The notes beneath the pieces are model-generated. The model saw only the letters and a list, made by a program, of their open reading frames with translations, made no database searches and was not told the origin of the DNA. 64,000 nt of DNA from Verrucomicrobiaceae bacterium (GTDB taxonomy: Bacteria; Verrucomicrobiota; Verrucomicrobiia; Verrucomicrobiales; Verrucomicrobiaceae), in NCBI GenBank assembly GCA_027486585.1, contig JAIXOU010000081.1, positions 62,001 through 126,000 on the forward strand. Reading direction: 5' to 3'. Of the stretch, positions 45,747 to 54,696 are shown one piece after another (positions within the stretch are counted from its first letter, which is position 1; each line of letters begins with the position of its first letter). The position numbers and the translations under genes were made by a program.

Positions 45747-47129
45747 ATGGGCAAAGAATTCGACACCACACCGCAAAACGTCCCTCACGTCTCGACTCAA
45801 TACCGCACGATCTGCACACCCGTGCCCCATCCAGACTCTTTGCAGCACATTGAGCGCAGCCGTAAATTTGAACCCTTGTCGATGCGTGGCATGCCCCCCA
45901 TTGTATGGGATCGGGCAGAAGACATTTCCATCTTTGATAAGTATGGTAATCGCTGGCTGGACTGGAGCAGCGGTGTGCTGGTGACAAATTGTGGCCACGG
46001 CGTGCCTGAAGTCCGCCAGGCCATCATTGATCAGGTGAATAGTGGCCTGATTCACAACTACGTTTTTCCCAGCGAAGAACGCCCTGAATTGGCTGAACTC
46101 ATCGCCAGTGTCTCTCCGGCAGCTTTGCAAAAAGTATTTCTACTCAGCAGCGGCAGTGAAGCCACTGAATGTGCCATCAAGCTTTCCCGTGCCCATGGCA
46201 TCCAGGTCGGTGGCCGTGAGAAAATTGGCATTGTTGGCTTCGAGCGCGGTTATCATGGTCGCACCATGGCCAGCCAGCAAGCCGGTGGCATGGCGGGGCA
46301 AAAAGCTTGGATTGTGAACCTTGATCCAGCCATCATCAATGTGCCGTTCCCGGATCAGTATTGGGAAGAAGACAGCAGCTTTGAGGGCTTCCTCCAAGGC
46401 ATTGAAAAAAGCGGACTTAAACCCAGCCAAATTGCCGGAGTGATCATGGAAAGTTACCAGGGAGTAGGCCCTGACTTTGCGCCGGTGGAATACATCCAAA
46501 AACTTCGGGCTTGGTGTACCGAGCATCAAGTCGTGCTGACTTTTGATGAAGTGCAATCAGGCTTTGGCCGCACCGGTAAGTTTTGGGCTTTTGAACATTA
46601 TGAGGTGGTGCCAGACCTCATCTGCTGTGGCAAGGGCATCTCCTCTTCCCTGCCCCTAAGTGCAGTCATCGGCAGTGCAGAAATCATGGACATGTTCCCC
46701 CCTGGATCGATGACCAGCACCCATTCTGGCAATCCTGTCTGCTGCGCAGCGGCCATTGCCAACATTCGCAAACTTCTGCGGGAAGATCTCACCGGCAACG
46801 CAGCACGACTCGGCCCCATCTTGCATACAGGCTGCAAAAGCATTCAGGCCAAGCACCCTGAAGTGATCGGCAATGTCACCTGTGCAGGTTTTGTAGCTGG
46901 GATCCAGACTGTAAAACGTGGCACCAAGCAGCCCGATCATGATTTGGCGCATCGAGTCATTGAACTCTGCTATCAAAAGGGCCTGTTGCTCTTTGCTCCG
47001 GTAGGTGCCTGGGGACAGACGGTCAAAATCTGCCCACCTCTGACCATGCCTCGTGAAGCCTTGGAAGAGGGACTTCTAGTGATGGCCCAAGCTTTTGATG
47101 AAGCTGTGGCCGAGATGCCTACGGCATGA
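45747..47129 (+). CDS. Class III aminotransferase (PLP-dependent)
   Basis: The 460-residue protein resembles 4-aminobutyrate/ornithine-type omega-aminotransferases. It shows WLDWSSGVLVTNCGHGVPEV, SSGSEATECAIKLSR, FERGYHGRT, TFDEVQSGFGRTGKFWAFEH and the PLP lysine in CCGKGISSSLPLSAVIG. The ~40-residue N-terminal extension before HIERSRKF is typical of the group. Likely reaction is transfer of an amino group from an omega-amine or amino acid to an oxo-acid; the substrate cannot be fixed. Its stop at 47129 lies one base from the stop of the convergent exosortase gene. Confidence 0.9.
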   Translation: MGKEFDTTPQNVPHVSTQYRTICTPVPHPDSLQHIERSRKFEPLSMRGMPPIVWDRAEDISIFDKYGNRWLDWSSGVLVTNCGHGVPEVRQAIIDQVNSGLIHNYVFPSEERPELAELIASVSPAALQKVFLLSSGSEATECAIKLSRAHGIQVGGREKIGIVGFERGYHGRTMASQQAGGMAGQKAWIVNLDPAIINVPFPDQYWEEDSSFEGFLQGIEKSGLKPSQIAGVIMESYQGVGPDFAPVEYIQKLRAWCTEHQVVLTFDEVQSGFGRTGKFWAFEHYEVVPDLICCGKGISSSLPLSAVIGSAEIMDMFPPGSMTSTHSGNPVCCAAAIANIRKLLREDLTGNAARLGPILHTGCKSIQAKHPEVIGNVTCAGFVAGIQTVKRGTKQPDHDLAHRVIELCYQKGLLLFAPVGAWGQTVKICPPLTMPREALEEGLLVMAQAFDEAVAEMPTA

Positions 47130-47130
47130 T

Positions 47131-48831
47131 TCACTTCACGATCATGCTCGGGATCAACTCCTTGATAAATGCCTTTGTATCCTCAAGGGCTGCTATCTCG
47201 GAATAGGCATCATCAAGTCCACCTATCGACTGCTTAATCGGCACAAAAAACATCATCAGCGCCCAGCGGTGATTGATATTTTTGATGAACGCATCTGTAT
47301 AAGTTTTGATAACATGTCCCTGATATGAAGCGCTAGTAGCCTCGTCTGAGCCTTGATACCAAAACACACTTAGCGCCTTAACACGCATCTTTTGGCCCGA
47401 CTCGTTTTCCACCTCACGATACATATTCATGAGCGTTGCGTTGATTTCTTTTCCCGTTCCGATATCAACGGGAATAGTGGTCGAGCTACCAATCTTCCAG
47501 CCCTGAGCTGGCAAGCAGACATCAGGTGGATGAAGTGACCTTTTTTCCGCACCACTCAAGACGGCTGTGGCTAGGATCACGCGATCCGGTTTGGTGAAAA
47601 CCCGACGCTCAATCTTCACATCTTCCGCGAGAATGGATTGCTCACGGGAGGTCATGGGTTGATCACTGCTGGCATAGCTTCCGAGTATGCTTGGCATCTC
47701 AGCTCGAATACCGGCGGGCGCCACGTGATAACTGGAATCTGACATCATGCAGATCACTAATCCGCCGCCCAAAATGACCAGGATGGAAGCAAATGGCAGC
47801 CATGGAAGCGACGGTGGGCCAACTTCAATATTCGTTTCTTTGACCCCAGGCTTACCACGATCAAGCCATCTCTCCAGCTGTGTGCAAAGCGCGAACATGC
47901 CGGACAAGGCGACCCCAAAGACAGCAAAGCCTGCCATGCTATGGTAAAAACTCATTTCCTGCTGACCATCAATGTTCCGACCCACTGCAAATTCTGTACC
48001 GAACCAAAGACTACCTAGTGCAAGCAAGACCATGCGCACCATGTTTCCCACCATGGCTAGCGGAATAGCACTGGCAAAAAGAATTCCCCGGGGAAGCCAG
48101 GTCTTCAATGATAGCCAGCCATAGAGCGCGCTAATCATCATCAAGGAAAAGAGAGATCGAATGCCACTGCAGGGCTCTTCGACATCCAGCTGAAAAAGCT
48201 GCCCACGGACTAATCCGCTTGTCGCATCAGCCGCCGAGTGCAGGCCAGTCCCTTCCCGCACGACATCTACGCCAACCAGATTCAGCATCACGCTGGAGGC
48301 CTGTGCCGTAAGATGTCGCAGAGGCACAGCCATCAAATTTTCCAAGGGTAACATCGGCCAGGTGAACACCAAAAAAGCCCAAGGAAAAAACAGCTGCCGG
48401 AACCAAGCCAACCCACCGATCGCTAAGATCAAACCCAGAGTGATGAGTTGTGCCGAAAGATAGCCGGGATAGGCCGTATCCACCTTGAAGCCGAACCAAT
48501 AAAAAACCATGCCTAGAGTCAAAACGGGAATCCCAGACCAATGTGCGTGCATCGGCAATGCAGACAAATTGGCCCTCATTCTCCAAACAAGCCAAGCCAC
48601 AATGAATGGAGTGAACAAACAAAACCACCACTCAGCATCTTGATTTGCCTTTCGAATAATGCCCCCGAAAACACTGCTACGCTGCTCAAAATCCCAATGC
48701 TGATATGGCCACACGCCAAGAAGCAGGACGAGAAATACAGCGGCTAGCACCCACAAGACGCGACGTCGAAGTAGCTCGTTTGCAGAAAACTGCATGGGTT
48801 GAGGAAGATCTGGCATGGATAAGTTGAGCAT
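47131..48831 (-). CDS. Exosortase with fused EpsI-like C-terminal domain
   Basis: The N-terminal ~340 residues hold about eight transmembrane helices and the exosortase catalytic set: Cys in [11 protein letters not shown], Arg in [11 protein letters not shown] and His in SFYHSMAGF. These are transpeptidase residues that cleave and anchor proteins with PEP-CTERM-like tails. The last ~220 residues resemble EpsI/exosortase C-terminal domains ([18 protein letters not shown]). Start choice is uncertain: TTG 48861, ATG 48831 or ATG 48816; ATG 48831 is used. No substrate with a sorting tail was found in the window, so the sorted proteins lie elsewhere. Confidence 0.88.
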   Translation of the reverse strand: MLNLSMPDLPQPMQFSANELLRRRVLWVLAAVFLVLLLGVWPYQHWDFEQRSSVFGGIIRKANQDAEWWFCLFTPFIVAWLVWRMRANLSALPMHAHWSGIPVLTLGMVFYWFGFKVDTAYPGYLSAQLITLGLILAIGGLAWFRQLFFPWAFLVFTWPMLPLENLMAVPLRHLTAQASSVMLNLVGVDVVREGTGLHSAADATSGLVRGQLFQLDVEEPCSGIRSLFSLMMISALYGWLSLKTWLPRGILFASAIPLAMVGNMVRMVLLALGSLWFGTEFAVGRNIDGQQEMSFYHSMAGFAVFGVALSGMFALCTQLERWLDRGKPGVKETNIEVGPPSLPWLPFASILVILGGGLVICMMSDSSYHVAPAGIRAEMPSILGSYASSDQPMTSREQSILAEDVKIERRVFTKPDRVILATAVLSGAEKRSLHPPDVCLPAQGWKIGSSTTIPVDIGTGKEINATLMNMYREVENESGQKMRVKALSVFWYQGSDEATSASYQGHVIKTYTDAFIKNINHRWALMMFFVPIKQSIGGLDDAYSEIAALEDTKAFIKELIPSMIVK

Positions 48832-48937
48832 GACTCTAGCGACGACATTGATCAATAACAAGACTTCCTGTGCTAGATTTTTGTTTCAGTTTGCAGATTG
48901 ATTCCGTTGAATTCAAAGCCATTAGAATGTCTTAAAA

Positions 48938-49954
48938 ATGCCCGCCCCTGACCAAGACAAATCCGCCAAGAGTAAAACCAACAAAATTGGTACTGAAATG
49001 AGTCATGATAAGAACTCGATCCTACCGGAAGTAAGCCACGCCAAACGGGACAATCATCGCCAACATCGCGTCAGCTGGCCCGCCTTTGTGATGATTCAAT
49101 TCCTCATCTTGCTGGGGATCGTCATGTTCTACAAATCAAGCGTCGCGCCAAAAATCAATCAAGGCGCAGTCTCCACGGGTCAGGCACTAGGCCAATCCGA
49201 GGCCAATTTAACAGCCAGTCTGAATCGTGCAGAATCACAAATTTCAGCACTGCAAAAGCAACTGGATGCCCAGGCTGAAGAAAAAGAACACACCAAGGCA
49301 CAGGTACAAGAAATGACTGACCGCGTAGCCTTGGTTCTCAAACAGTCCTCCTTTCTGCCCTCTGGAGAAAAGACAAGAATGGGGGCTTCAGACGCGGCTG
49401 AGGTAGCCAGCATGATGCCTTCCGTCTCACCTAGCACCAGTGAACTCATTTTACTCAAGGAACGCAACCGGCTCAGTGAATACGCAGACAAAGCCATCGC
49501 CATTGGCAGCCGAGATGATTTACAGGCCATTGTGGATGCCATGTTTGACCCAGCGATGAAGCATCTCAATCATGCCTGCCAGGCTGAGTTTAAACGTGTT
49601 CAAAACTACTATGAATACAGCATCAGCATTGATCCAGGATTTACACTGCCAATTCAGGACCTTTTCAAAGACGGCTCCATCCGTGCAGAAGCGGACATAA
49701 CCCATGCGCAGCTCACTGGTCTGCTTCAAGACTTCAAGCAGCCATGGGAATTCCGTCTCAGAAGCGCTTTCCTGCTCCGTGCCAGCACGGATAAAAGCAC
49801 GAATGAGATTCTTTTAAAGGCACTCAAAGAGGATCCATCGCTTGATGTAGCCAAGCAGGCCCAAACAACTTTTGAAAAGCGAGTCGGCCGTAAGTTTCGA
49901 CTCTTTGATCTGCCGACCATCGAAGCCTGGTGGGAAACTCAAAAGAGCAAATAA
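48938..49954 (+). CDS. Membrane-anchored coiled-coil protein of unknown function
   Basis: The 338-residue protein has a ~50-residue basic cytoplasmic tail, one transmembrane helix (WPAFVMIQFLILLGIVMFY), a coiled coil (LTASLNRAESQISALQKQL), and a helical C-terminal half ending in a Trp-containing motif (LPTIEAWWETQKSK). No family was recognised. It diverges from the exosortase gene across ~100 bp, so a functional link to surface sorting is possible but unproven. Confidence 0.65.
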   Translation: MPAPDQDKSAKSKTNKIGTEMSHDKNSILPEVSHAKRDNHRQHRVSWPAFVMIQFLILLGIVMFYKSSVAPKINQGAVSTGQALGQSEANLTASLNRAESQISALQKQLDAQAEEKEHTKAQVQEMTDRVALVLKQSSFLPSGEKTRMGASDAAEVASMMPSVSPSTSELILLKERNRLSEYADKAIAIGSRDDLQAIVDAMFDPAMKHLNHACQAEFKRVQNYYEYSISIDPGFTLPIQDLFKDGSIRAEADITHAQLTGLLQDFKQPWEFRLRSAFLLRASTDKSTNEILLKALKEDPSLDVAKQAQTTFEKRVGRKFRLFDLPTIEAWWETQKSK

Positions 49955-49960
49955 ACCCAA

Positions 49961-51385
49961 TCAATCAGCCACCTTCACCCGCAGGGTGGGCGGTGAATTC
50001 CGTTGGTTTTCTTTACTGGCAAAAGCATGGGCCAACCCATTGCGATCCGTCTCATTGGTCTCGCGACAAAGGATGAGCGACAAGGTGCCGTTCGTGTCAC
50101 TACGCAAAGCTTCAGCCAATGCGGTACTCTTCACGGAAAAAGCACCGCGCGTCGTGCCCTGGGGCATCATAAATGAACCAATGCAAACCGTCTCTTCTGC
50201 AATAGGTGAAGTGCGATGCTTTGGCTGGTCATCATGGGCAGGAGCATTCCTCCAGTTAAGTTCAGACTCACGCCATTGGTCCGCATCCTCGCGCGTTAGG
50301 GCATAAAGGCGAAAAGTTGCGTCTGGAACGAGCGATGCAAAGCCGAGATCGCTTGGCTCGACATTGATCACAAACTCAGCCTCTTCGATCTGCTTACCTT
50401 TGAAGCGGGAGATATCAAAAGCCATGTAAGCTTTGCGATCTAACTTACCATCAAAGGTCGAATGTTTCACACGCAGGTAAGACTCTTGACCTGTGACTTT
50501 GACATTGGGATTGGATTGAATCCATGAATCCCGCCCCTCACCAAAAGCCGTCGTAACAGCTTGCCAACCATCACCGAGATCTTTAATCGTTTCAGGCAAC
50601 CAGCGACCCGGCTCTGCTTCGCGTTCGGCATCAGGATTCACCGCACTTGCCAGAAAACCACCATAATCTGCCCGCTCTCCGGCACGCAGTTCCTTGGATT
50701 TTGACTCACCCTTGCGTTGCACTTCGACCAGACCTTTGATCACATGCACTAGGCATTTACCATCATCACCAGCACTCACACCAAAACGAGTCCCCCAGTC
50801 CACCACCTTTGTCTCAGGCGTGTAAATGGTAAAGCCCTTAGCCTGATCTGGCACATCTGCAACGACAGTGCCTTTACGCACTCGACATTCCATGCTGGAA
50901 AGGACCTCCAAGCTAACAGGAGCCTCCATCACCACCTCAGCACCACTTTTGAATTGAAGCGTCGCCATGCCTTCCACCAAATCCAGCAGTCCAGGCGTTA
51001 AAAGCCCCCCTTCAAGGGTTGGCAGAGCACTGTTGCCCCACTTGCATGACTGAGCTTTCACCAGTGTGGCCACAGGCGCCGGTTCTGCCGTGAGAAGCCA
51101 AACAGCCCCGGCTGCGACCAAGGCAGCTGCCGCGGCTGTCATCATATGCCATGGCCAAGCACGAGGCTGAACATGAGCAGACTCAAAAGCTGGCTTAGCC
51201 TGGAAAGCGGCCTCTTCCATGTCACGTAGCTGGGCATCCATCAGGGCCATCCGCGCAATCAAGGGCAGAACCTCAGCATGGTCATTGATCAGGGCATTGA
51301 GTCTTAGCGCCTCGGCCTCCGTCGCCCTGCCGTCCCGGGCTTTTTCCCAAAGTTCACTTAAGTTCCACTGTTCTTGAGCTGTCAT
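49961..51385 (-). CDS. FecR-like anti-sigma/sensor protein with C-terminal DNRLRE-type domain
   Basis: The 474-residue protein begins with a cytoplasmic anti-sigma-like segment (LSELWEKARDGRATEAEALRL), then one transmembrane helix near residue 90 (MMTAAAAALVAAGAVWLL). A FecR domain follows (GAEVVMEAPVSLEVLS, RKGTVVADVPDQAKGFTI, DWGTRFGVS). The C-terminal ~190 residues resemble the DNRLRE/CBM96-like beta domain (DSWIQSNP, LRVKHS, KAYMAFDIS, ALTREDADQWRESELNWRN). It lies 14 bp behind the ECF sigma gene, so it probably controls that sigma in response to an outside signal. Fusion of FecR to such a domain suggests polysaccharide or particle sensing. Confidence 0.8.
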   Translation of the reverse strand: MTAQEQWNLSELWEKARDGRATEAEALRLNALINDHAEVLPLIARMALMDAQLRDMEEAAFQAKPAFESAHVQPRAWPWHMMTAAAAALVAAGAVWLLTAEPAPVATLVKAQSCKWGNSALPTLEGGLLTPGLLDLVEGMATLQFKSGAEVVMEAPVSLEVLSSMECRVRKGTVVADVPDQAKGFTIYTPETKVVDWGTRFGVSAGDDGKCLVHVIKGLVEVQRKGESKSKELRAGERADYGGFLASAVNPDAEREAEPGRWLPETIKDLGDGWQAVTTAFGEGRDSWIQSNPNVKVTGQESYLRVKHSTFDGKLDRKAYMAFDISRFKGKQIEEAEFVINVEPSDLGFASLVPDATFRLYALTREDADQWRESELNWRNAPAHDDQPKHRTSPIAEETVCIGSFMMPQGTTRGAFSVKSTALAEALRSDTNGTLSLILCRETNETDRNGLAHAFASKENQRNSPPTLRVKVAD

Positions 51386-51399
51386 AAAGATGTCTATTT

Positions 51400-51918
51400 T
51401 CAGGCCATTTCAGCGGCCATTTGTTTCTGAACACACTCCATGAGCGTCATGCGGACACGACTGAGAGCCCGATAAACAGCGGCTTCTGTGCGATTGACGC
51501 GCTCAGCCACCTGCTCGATTTCCAAATCATCGTAATAGCGTAACTGCATGAGTTGTCGGTGCTCTATGGGCAGCCGCGCCATGCAATGCCTCAGCGCCTC
51601 ATGTCGCTGAGGCAGTTCCGATGCCAGCTCGCTCACGGCCGCCCCAAGAGCCTCCAAAGTGACCTCATCCAGCGGCAAATGCTCACGCTTTTTCTGACGC
51701 CGATGGGAAAGAATTTGATGAAACGCAATCTTACGTGCCCAAGCCAAAAAGTTAGTGCCCAATTCAAAATCAGCGAAGTGCTTCCAGAGCAAAAGCTTCG
51801 TCTGTTGCAGAATATCCTCAGCAGACGAATCACGAGGCACAAGACTATGAACATACATCGACAACGCCCGGTCATGGGTGGTCAGCAATTCAAGAAAGGA
51901 AGTCGTTCGATCTGTCAT
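51400..51918 (-). CDS. ECF-type RNA polymerase sigma factor
   Basis: The 172-residue protein contains sigma region 2 (DILQQTKLLLWKHFADFE, TNFLAWARKIAFHQILSHRR) and region 4 (LPIEHRQLMQLRYYDDLEI, EQVAERVNRTEAAVYRALSRVR). It is of the Rhodopirellula/Verrucomicrobium ECF type. The FecR-like gene follows at once. The promoter motif it reads cannot be inferred from this window. Confidence 0.92.
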   Translation of the reverse strand: MTDRTTSFLELLTTHDRALSMYVHSLVPRDSSAEDILQQTKLLLWKHFADFELGTNFLAWARKIAFHQILSHRRQKKREHLPLDEVTLEALGAAVSELASELPQRHEALRHCMARLPIEHRQLMQLRYYDDLEIEQVAERVNRTEAAVYRALSRVRMTLMECVQKQMAAEMA

Positions 51919-52067
51919 AGAGAATAGGCAGCAACGTTTAAAGGCCCGTCAACAGCCACTTTGGACAGATTTTTGGTTCTTTTTGAATCTTGAATGCAAA
52001 GCTGTCTGGGCATGGCCCACCAAAGTCGAGCGCAACATCTCTGAGCGGGGCACGTTGTACGGCCATC

Positions 52068-52991
52068 ATGAAAGTTATCCTCTGTTTGCTGCTCCTCGCC
52101 ACGCCGATCCTTCACGCTCAAAAAGCCAAAGGCGGTGGAAAGAAGGCCGTCGTCAAGCTCACTGCCGAGCCAGTCAAGGCAACTGAGGTGGTTTATAAAA
52201 CGACCCCACAAGGTGAACTGAAGTTGCATGTGTTTGCCCCAGCAGGCGAAGTGCAAGCGGCCGTGCAGCGCCCCTGCGTCGTCTTTTTCTTTGGTGGCGG
52301 TTGGAAGAGTGGCTCCTACCTCCAGTTTGTGCCGCAGGCAGAGTATCTGGCTACGCGTGGCATCATCGCCATTTCAGCCGACTATCGTATCCAGAGCCTT
52401 CACAAGACCACACCCGACAAGGCCGTGGAAGATGCCAAGAGTGCCATTCGCTGGGTGCGTGGCCATGCCGTCGAACTTGGCATTGATCCTAGCAAGGTCA
52501 TTGCCTCCGGTGGCTCTGCTGGCGGCCACCTTGCGGCCTGCACCGCCCTCTGCGCTGCCTATGATGCCGAGTCTGATGAAAAGACCATTTCCGCCAAACC
52601 CAACGCGATGGTGCTCTTCAATCCCGCCATGAACATTGCCACGCTTTTCAAGCAGCGCGATACGGGTGACAACTCCATGAATCTAGAAATGGCCGAGGCG
52701 ATCACACCCAATAATTTTGTCAGCAAAGACACACCTCCAGCCATTCTCTTCTTCGGCACTGCCGACAAACTCAAGGCTGGTGGTGATGAGTATGTGGCCA
52801 AAGCCAAAACGCTGGGCCTACGCGCCGAAATGTGGAGTGCCGCTGAGATGCCCCATGGTTTCTTCAACAAGGAACCCTGGATTCAAGTCACCACAAAACA
52901 GATGGATGTGTTCCTGACCTCACTCGGCTATCTCGGTGGCGCACCAACGATCCAACTGCCAGAGAAGGCTCCCGCTTTGGTTAAGGAGTGA
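52068..52991 (+). CDS. Secreted alpha/beta-hydrolase (esterase/acetylxylan-esterase-like)
   Basis: ATG 52068 begins a signal peptide (MKVILCLLLLATPILHA); the longer TTG start at 51990 is rejected. The 307-residue protein has the oxyanion motif VFFFGGGWKSGS, the nucleophile elbow GGSAGGHLAA (Gly-x-Ser-x-Gly), the acid region ILFFGTADKL and the catalytic His in MPHGFF. This matches the BD-FAE/carboxylesterase type common in polysaccharide degradation. It is divergent from the sigma/FecR pair and might be one of its targets, but no shared promoter motif was established. Confidence 0.85.
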   Translation: MKVILCLLLLATPILHAQKAKGGGKKAVVKLTAEPVKATEVVYKTTPQGELKLHVFAPAGEVQAAVQRPCVVFFFGGGWKSGSYLQFVPQAEYLATRGIIAISADYRIQSLHKTTPDKAVEDAKSAIRWVRGHAVELGIDPSKVIASGGSAGGHLAACTALCAAYDAESDEKTISAKPNAMVLFNPAMNIATLFKQRDTGDNSMNLEMAEAITPNNFVSKDTPPAILFFGTADKLKAGGDEYVAKAKTLGLRAEMWSAAEMPHGFFNKEPWIQVTTKQMDVFLTSLGYLGGAPTIQLPEKAPALVKE

Positions 52992-53090
52992 AATGGGTCT
53001 GATCCGAGCAAAAAGTTCAGTTACACCTTCATTTGCGACATCAAAAAACAGGCATTCAAAAAAGAAAGTGCAGGCAACTGCAAAACTTAC

Positions 53091-53118
53091 TTGCCAAACG
53101 TTTTACGTAGTCCATAAT
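53091..53118 (+). promoter_or_regulatory. Likely promoter of tRNA-Tyr
   Basis: TTGCCA at 53091-53096, a 16-bp spacer and CATAAT at 53113-53118. The expected start near 53125 is 20 bp upstream of the tRNA. Confidence 0.5.
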
Positions 53119-53144
53119 CGCGGCCCTTCCGAAAGGATGGGAAT

Positions 53145-53230
53145 GGGTAGGTGCCCGAGCGGTTAAAGGGGGAAGACTGTAAATCTTCTGGCTTACGCCT
53201 ACGTTGGTTCGAACCCAACCCTGCCCACCA
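53145..53230 (+). tRNA. tRNA-Tyr (anticodon GTA)
   Basis: 86 nt with encoded CCA (53228-53230). The acceptor GGGTAGG pairs with CCTGCCC. The anticodon stem GAAGA/TCTTC encloses loop CTGTAAA with anticodon GTA. A long variable arm (TGGCTTACGCCTAC) marks a class II tRNA. In contrast to the two tRNA-Lys genes, CCA is encoded here. Confidence 0.97.
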
Positions 53231-53329
53231 TTTTCATCCTTTTCGGGGCACGTTGCCAAACTCAAAAACGTGCCTTATGTCCGATCCACTTCGGCTCTCA
53301 TTCCTTCAGCTCGGAGCCAATTCAATTCT

Positions 53330-54613
53330 ATGACTCCCTCTTTTAATGAAGCGCTGCGTTATTGGCTCAAGCTGGGTTTCATTAGCTTTGGCGGACCTGC
53401 GGGCCAGATTGCCATCATGCACCAGGAGTTGGTGGAAAAGCGCCGCTGGATCAGTGAAACACACTTTCTCCATGCACTGAATTTCTGCATGCTCTTACCG
53501 GGACCCGAGGCACAGCAACTGGCCACTTATCTGGGCTGGCGTCTGCATGGTGCCAAGGGAGGGATTGCCGCGGGTTGCCTCTTTGTGCTGCCCTCGGCCC
53601 TCTTGCTATACGGGCTGAGCTGGCTTTACATGGCGGGCGGGCATTTACCCTGGCTTGCGGCGCTTTTTCATGGGCTAATGGCTGCCGTGATCGCGGTCGT
53701 TCTTGAGGCTGTCTTGCGCATTGGCAAAAAATCCCTCAAAAGCCCCACACTTTGGGCTGTGGCTATGATGTCTTTCGTCTCCATTTACTTTTTCCACCTC
53801 TCTTTTGTCTTCATCGTGCTGATGACGGCCTGGCTGGGATGGGTCGGCCATCGTCTCTACCCAACTCAATTTCCTGCAAGCAAAGGCCACGGCAGCTTCA
53901 AGGAAGATAGTCAGCCCAGTCTCCCGTTACCCCCAGCGCCACGGGCTTCCTGGAAGCGCAGTCTGATCATCACGGGCCTCTGTCTCAGTCTCTGGAGCCT
54001 GCCACTTTTTCTCGTCGCCTATTGGCTTGGCTGGAGCAGCACGCAGGCCCAGCAGGGACTGTTCTTTAGCAAAGCGTCCTTGGTCACCTTTGGCGGTGCC
54101 TATGCCGTGCTTCCCTATGTGGCCCAGCAGGCGGTGGAGATTCATGCTTGGCTGACCCACGCCCAGATGATGAGTGGACTAGCCCTAGCCGAGACCACGC
54201 CAGGCCCACTGATCATGGTATTGCAATTCGTCGGCTTCGTCGGCGGCTGGCAGCATCCGGGAACACTCAGCCCGCTGCTAGCAGCAACCGTCAGCTCGCT
54301 GATTACGACTTGGAGCACTTTTGTGCCCAGCTTTCTTTTTGTGTTCCTCGGTGCACCCCACATCGAGAACCTCTCGGAGCGTCAACGATTCAGTGCGGTG
54401 CTCACAGCCATAACGGCCGCTGTCGTTGGGGTCATCCTCAATCTCGGCCTCAAATTCACCACTCACGCTCTTTGGCCCACTGGCGATCAACTGGATTCCT
54501 TCGTGGCCATTCTCGCCATCACTGCCTTTGTGACCATGCACCGGTTCAAAATTGGCCTGATCCCTGTCATCGCCGCCTGTGCCTTGATCGGATTTTTCTG
54601 GAGCTTCGTCTGA
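53330..54613 (+). CDS. chrA: Chromate transporter family protein (ChrA)
   Basis: ATG 53330 yields 427 residues; the longer start at 53204 overlaps tRNA-Tyr and is rejected. Two homologous CHR halves are seen: SFGGPAGQIAIMHQELVEKRRW with LLPGPEAQQLATYLGW in the first, and TFGGAYAVLPYVAQQA with LALAETTPGPLIMVLQFVG in the second. About ten transmembrane helices are expected. The family exports chromate or takes up sulfate/chromate; chromate resistance is the best-known role. A short hairpin lies downstream. Confidence 0.92.
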   Translation: MTPSFNEALRYWLKLGFISFGGPAGQIAIMHQELVEKRRWISETHFLHALNFCMLLPGPEAQQLATYLGWRLHGAKGGIAAGCLFVLPSALLLYGLSWLYMAGGHLPWLAALFHGLMAAVIAVVLEAVLRIGKKSLKSPTLWAVAMMSFVSIYFFHLSFVFIVLMTAWLGWVGHRLYPTQFPASKGHGSFKEDSQPSLPLPPAPRASWKRSLIITGLCLSLWSLPLFLVAYWLGWSSTQAQQGLFFSKASLVTFGGAYAVLPYVAQQAVEIHAWLTHAQMMSGLALAETTPGPLIMVLQFVGFVGGWQHPGTLSPLLAATVSSLITTWSTFVPSFLFVFLGAPHIENLSERQRFSAVLTAITAAVVGVILNLGLKFTTHALWPTGDQLDSFVAILAITAFVTMHRFKIGLIPVIAACALIGFFWSFV

Positions 54614-54672
54614 CGTTCTTGTTCAGCCTAGATTCAGCAATCCTCAGGACATAAGCATGAAATAGGCGATGG

Positions 54673-54691
54673 CCGACTTGGGCGGCTTTTC
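54673..54691 (+). terminator. Weak intrinsic terminator after chrA
   Basis: GCCG (54673-54676), a 7-nt loop, CGGC (54684-54687), then TTTT. The stem is short. It lies between two convergent genes. Confidence 0.35.
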
Positions 54692-54696
54692 CAAAT

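Noticed and set aside
53204-53329. Extended N-terminus of the chromate transporter
   Set aside because: It overlaps the 3' half of tRNA-Tyr; the ATG at 53330 starts a standard ChrA N-terminus.
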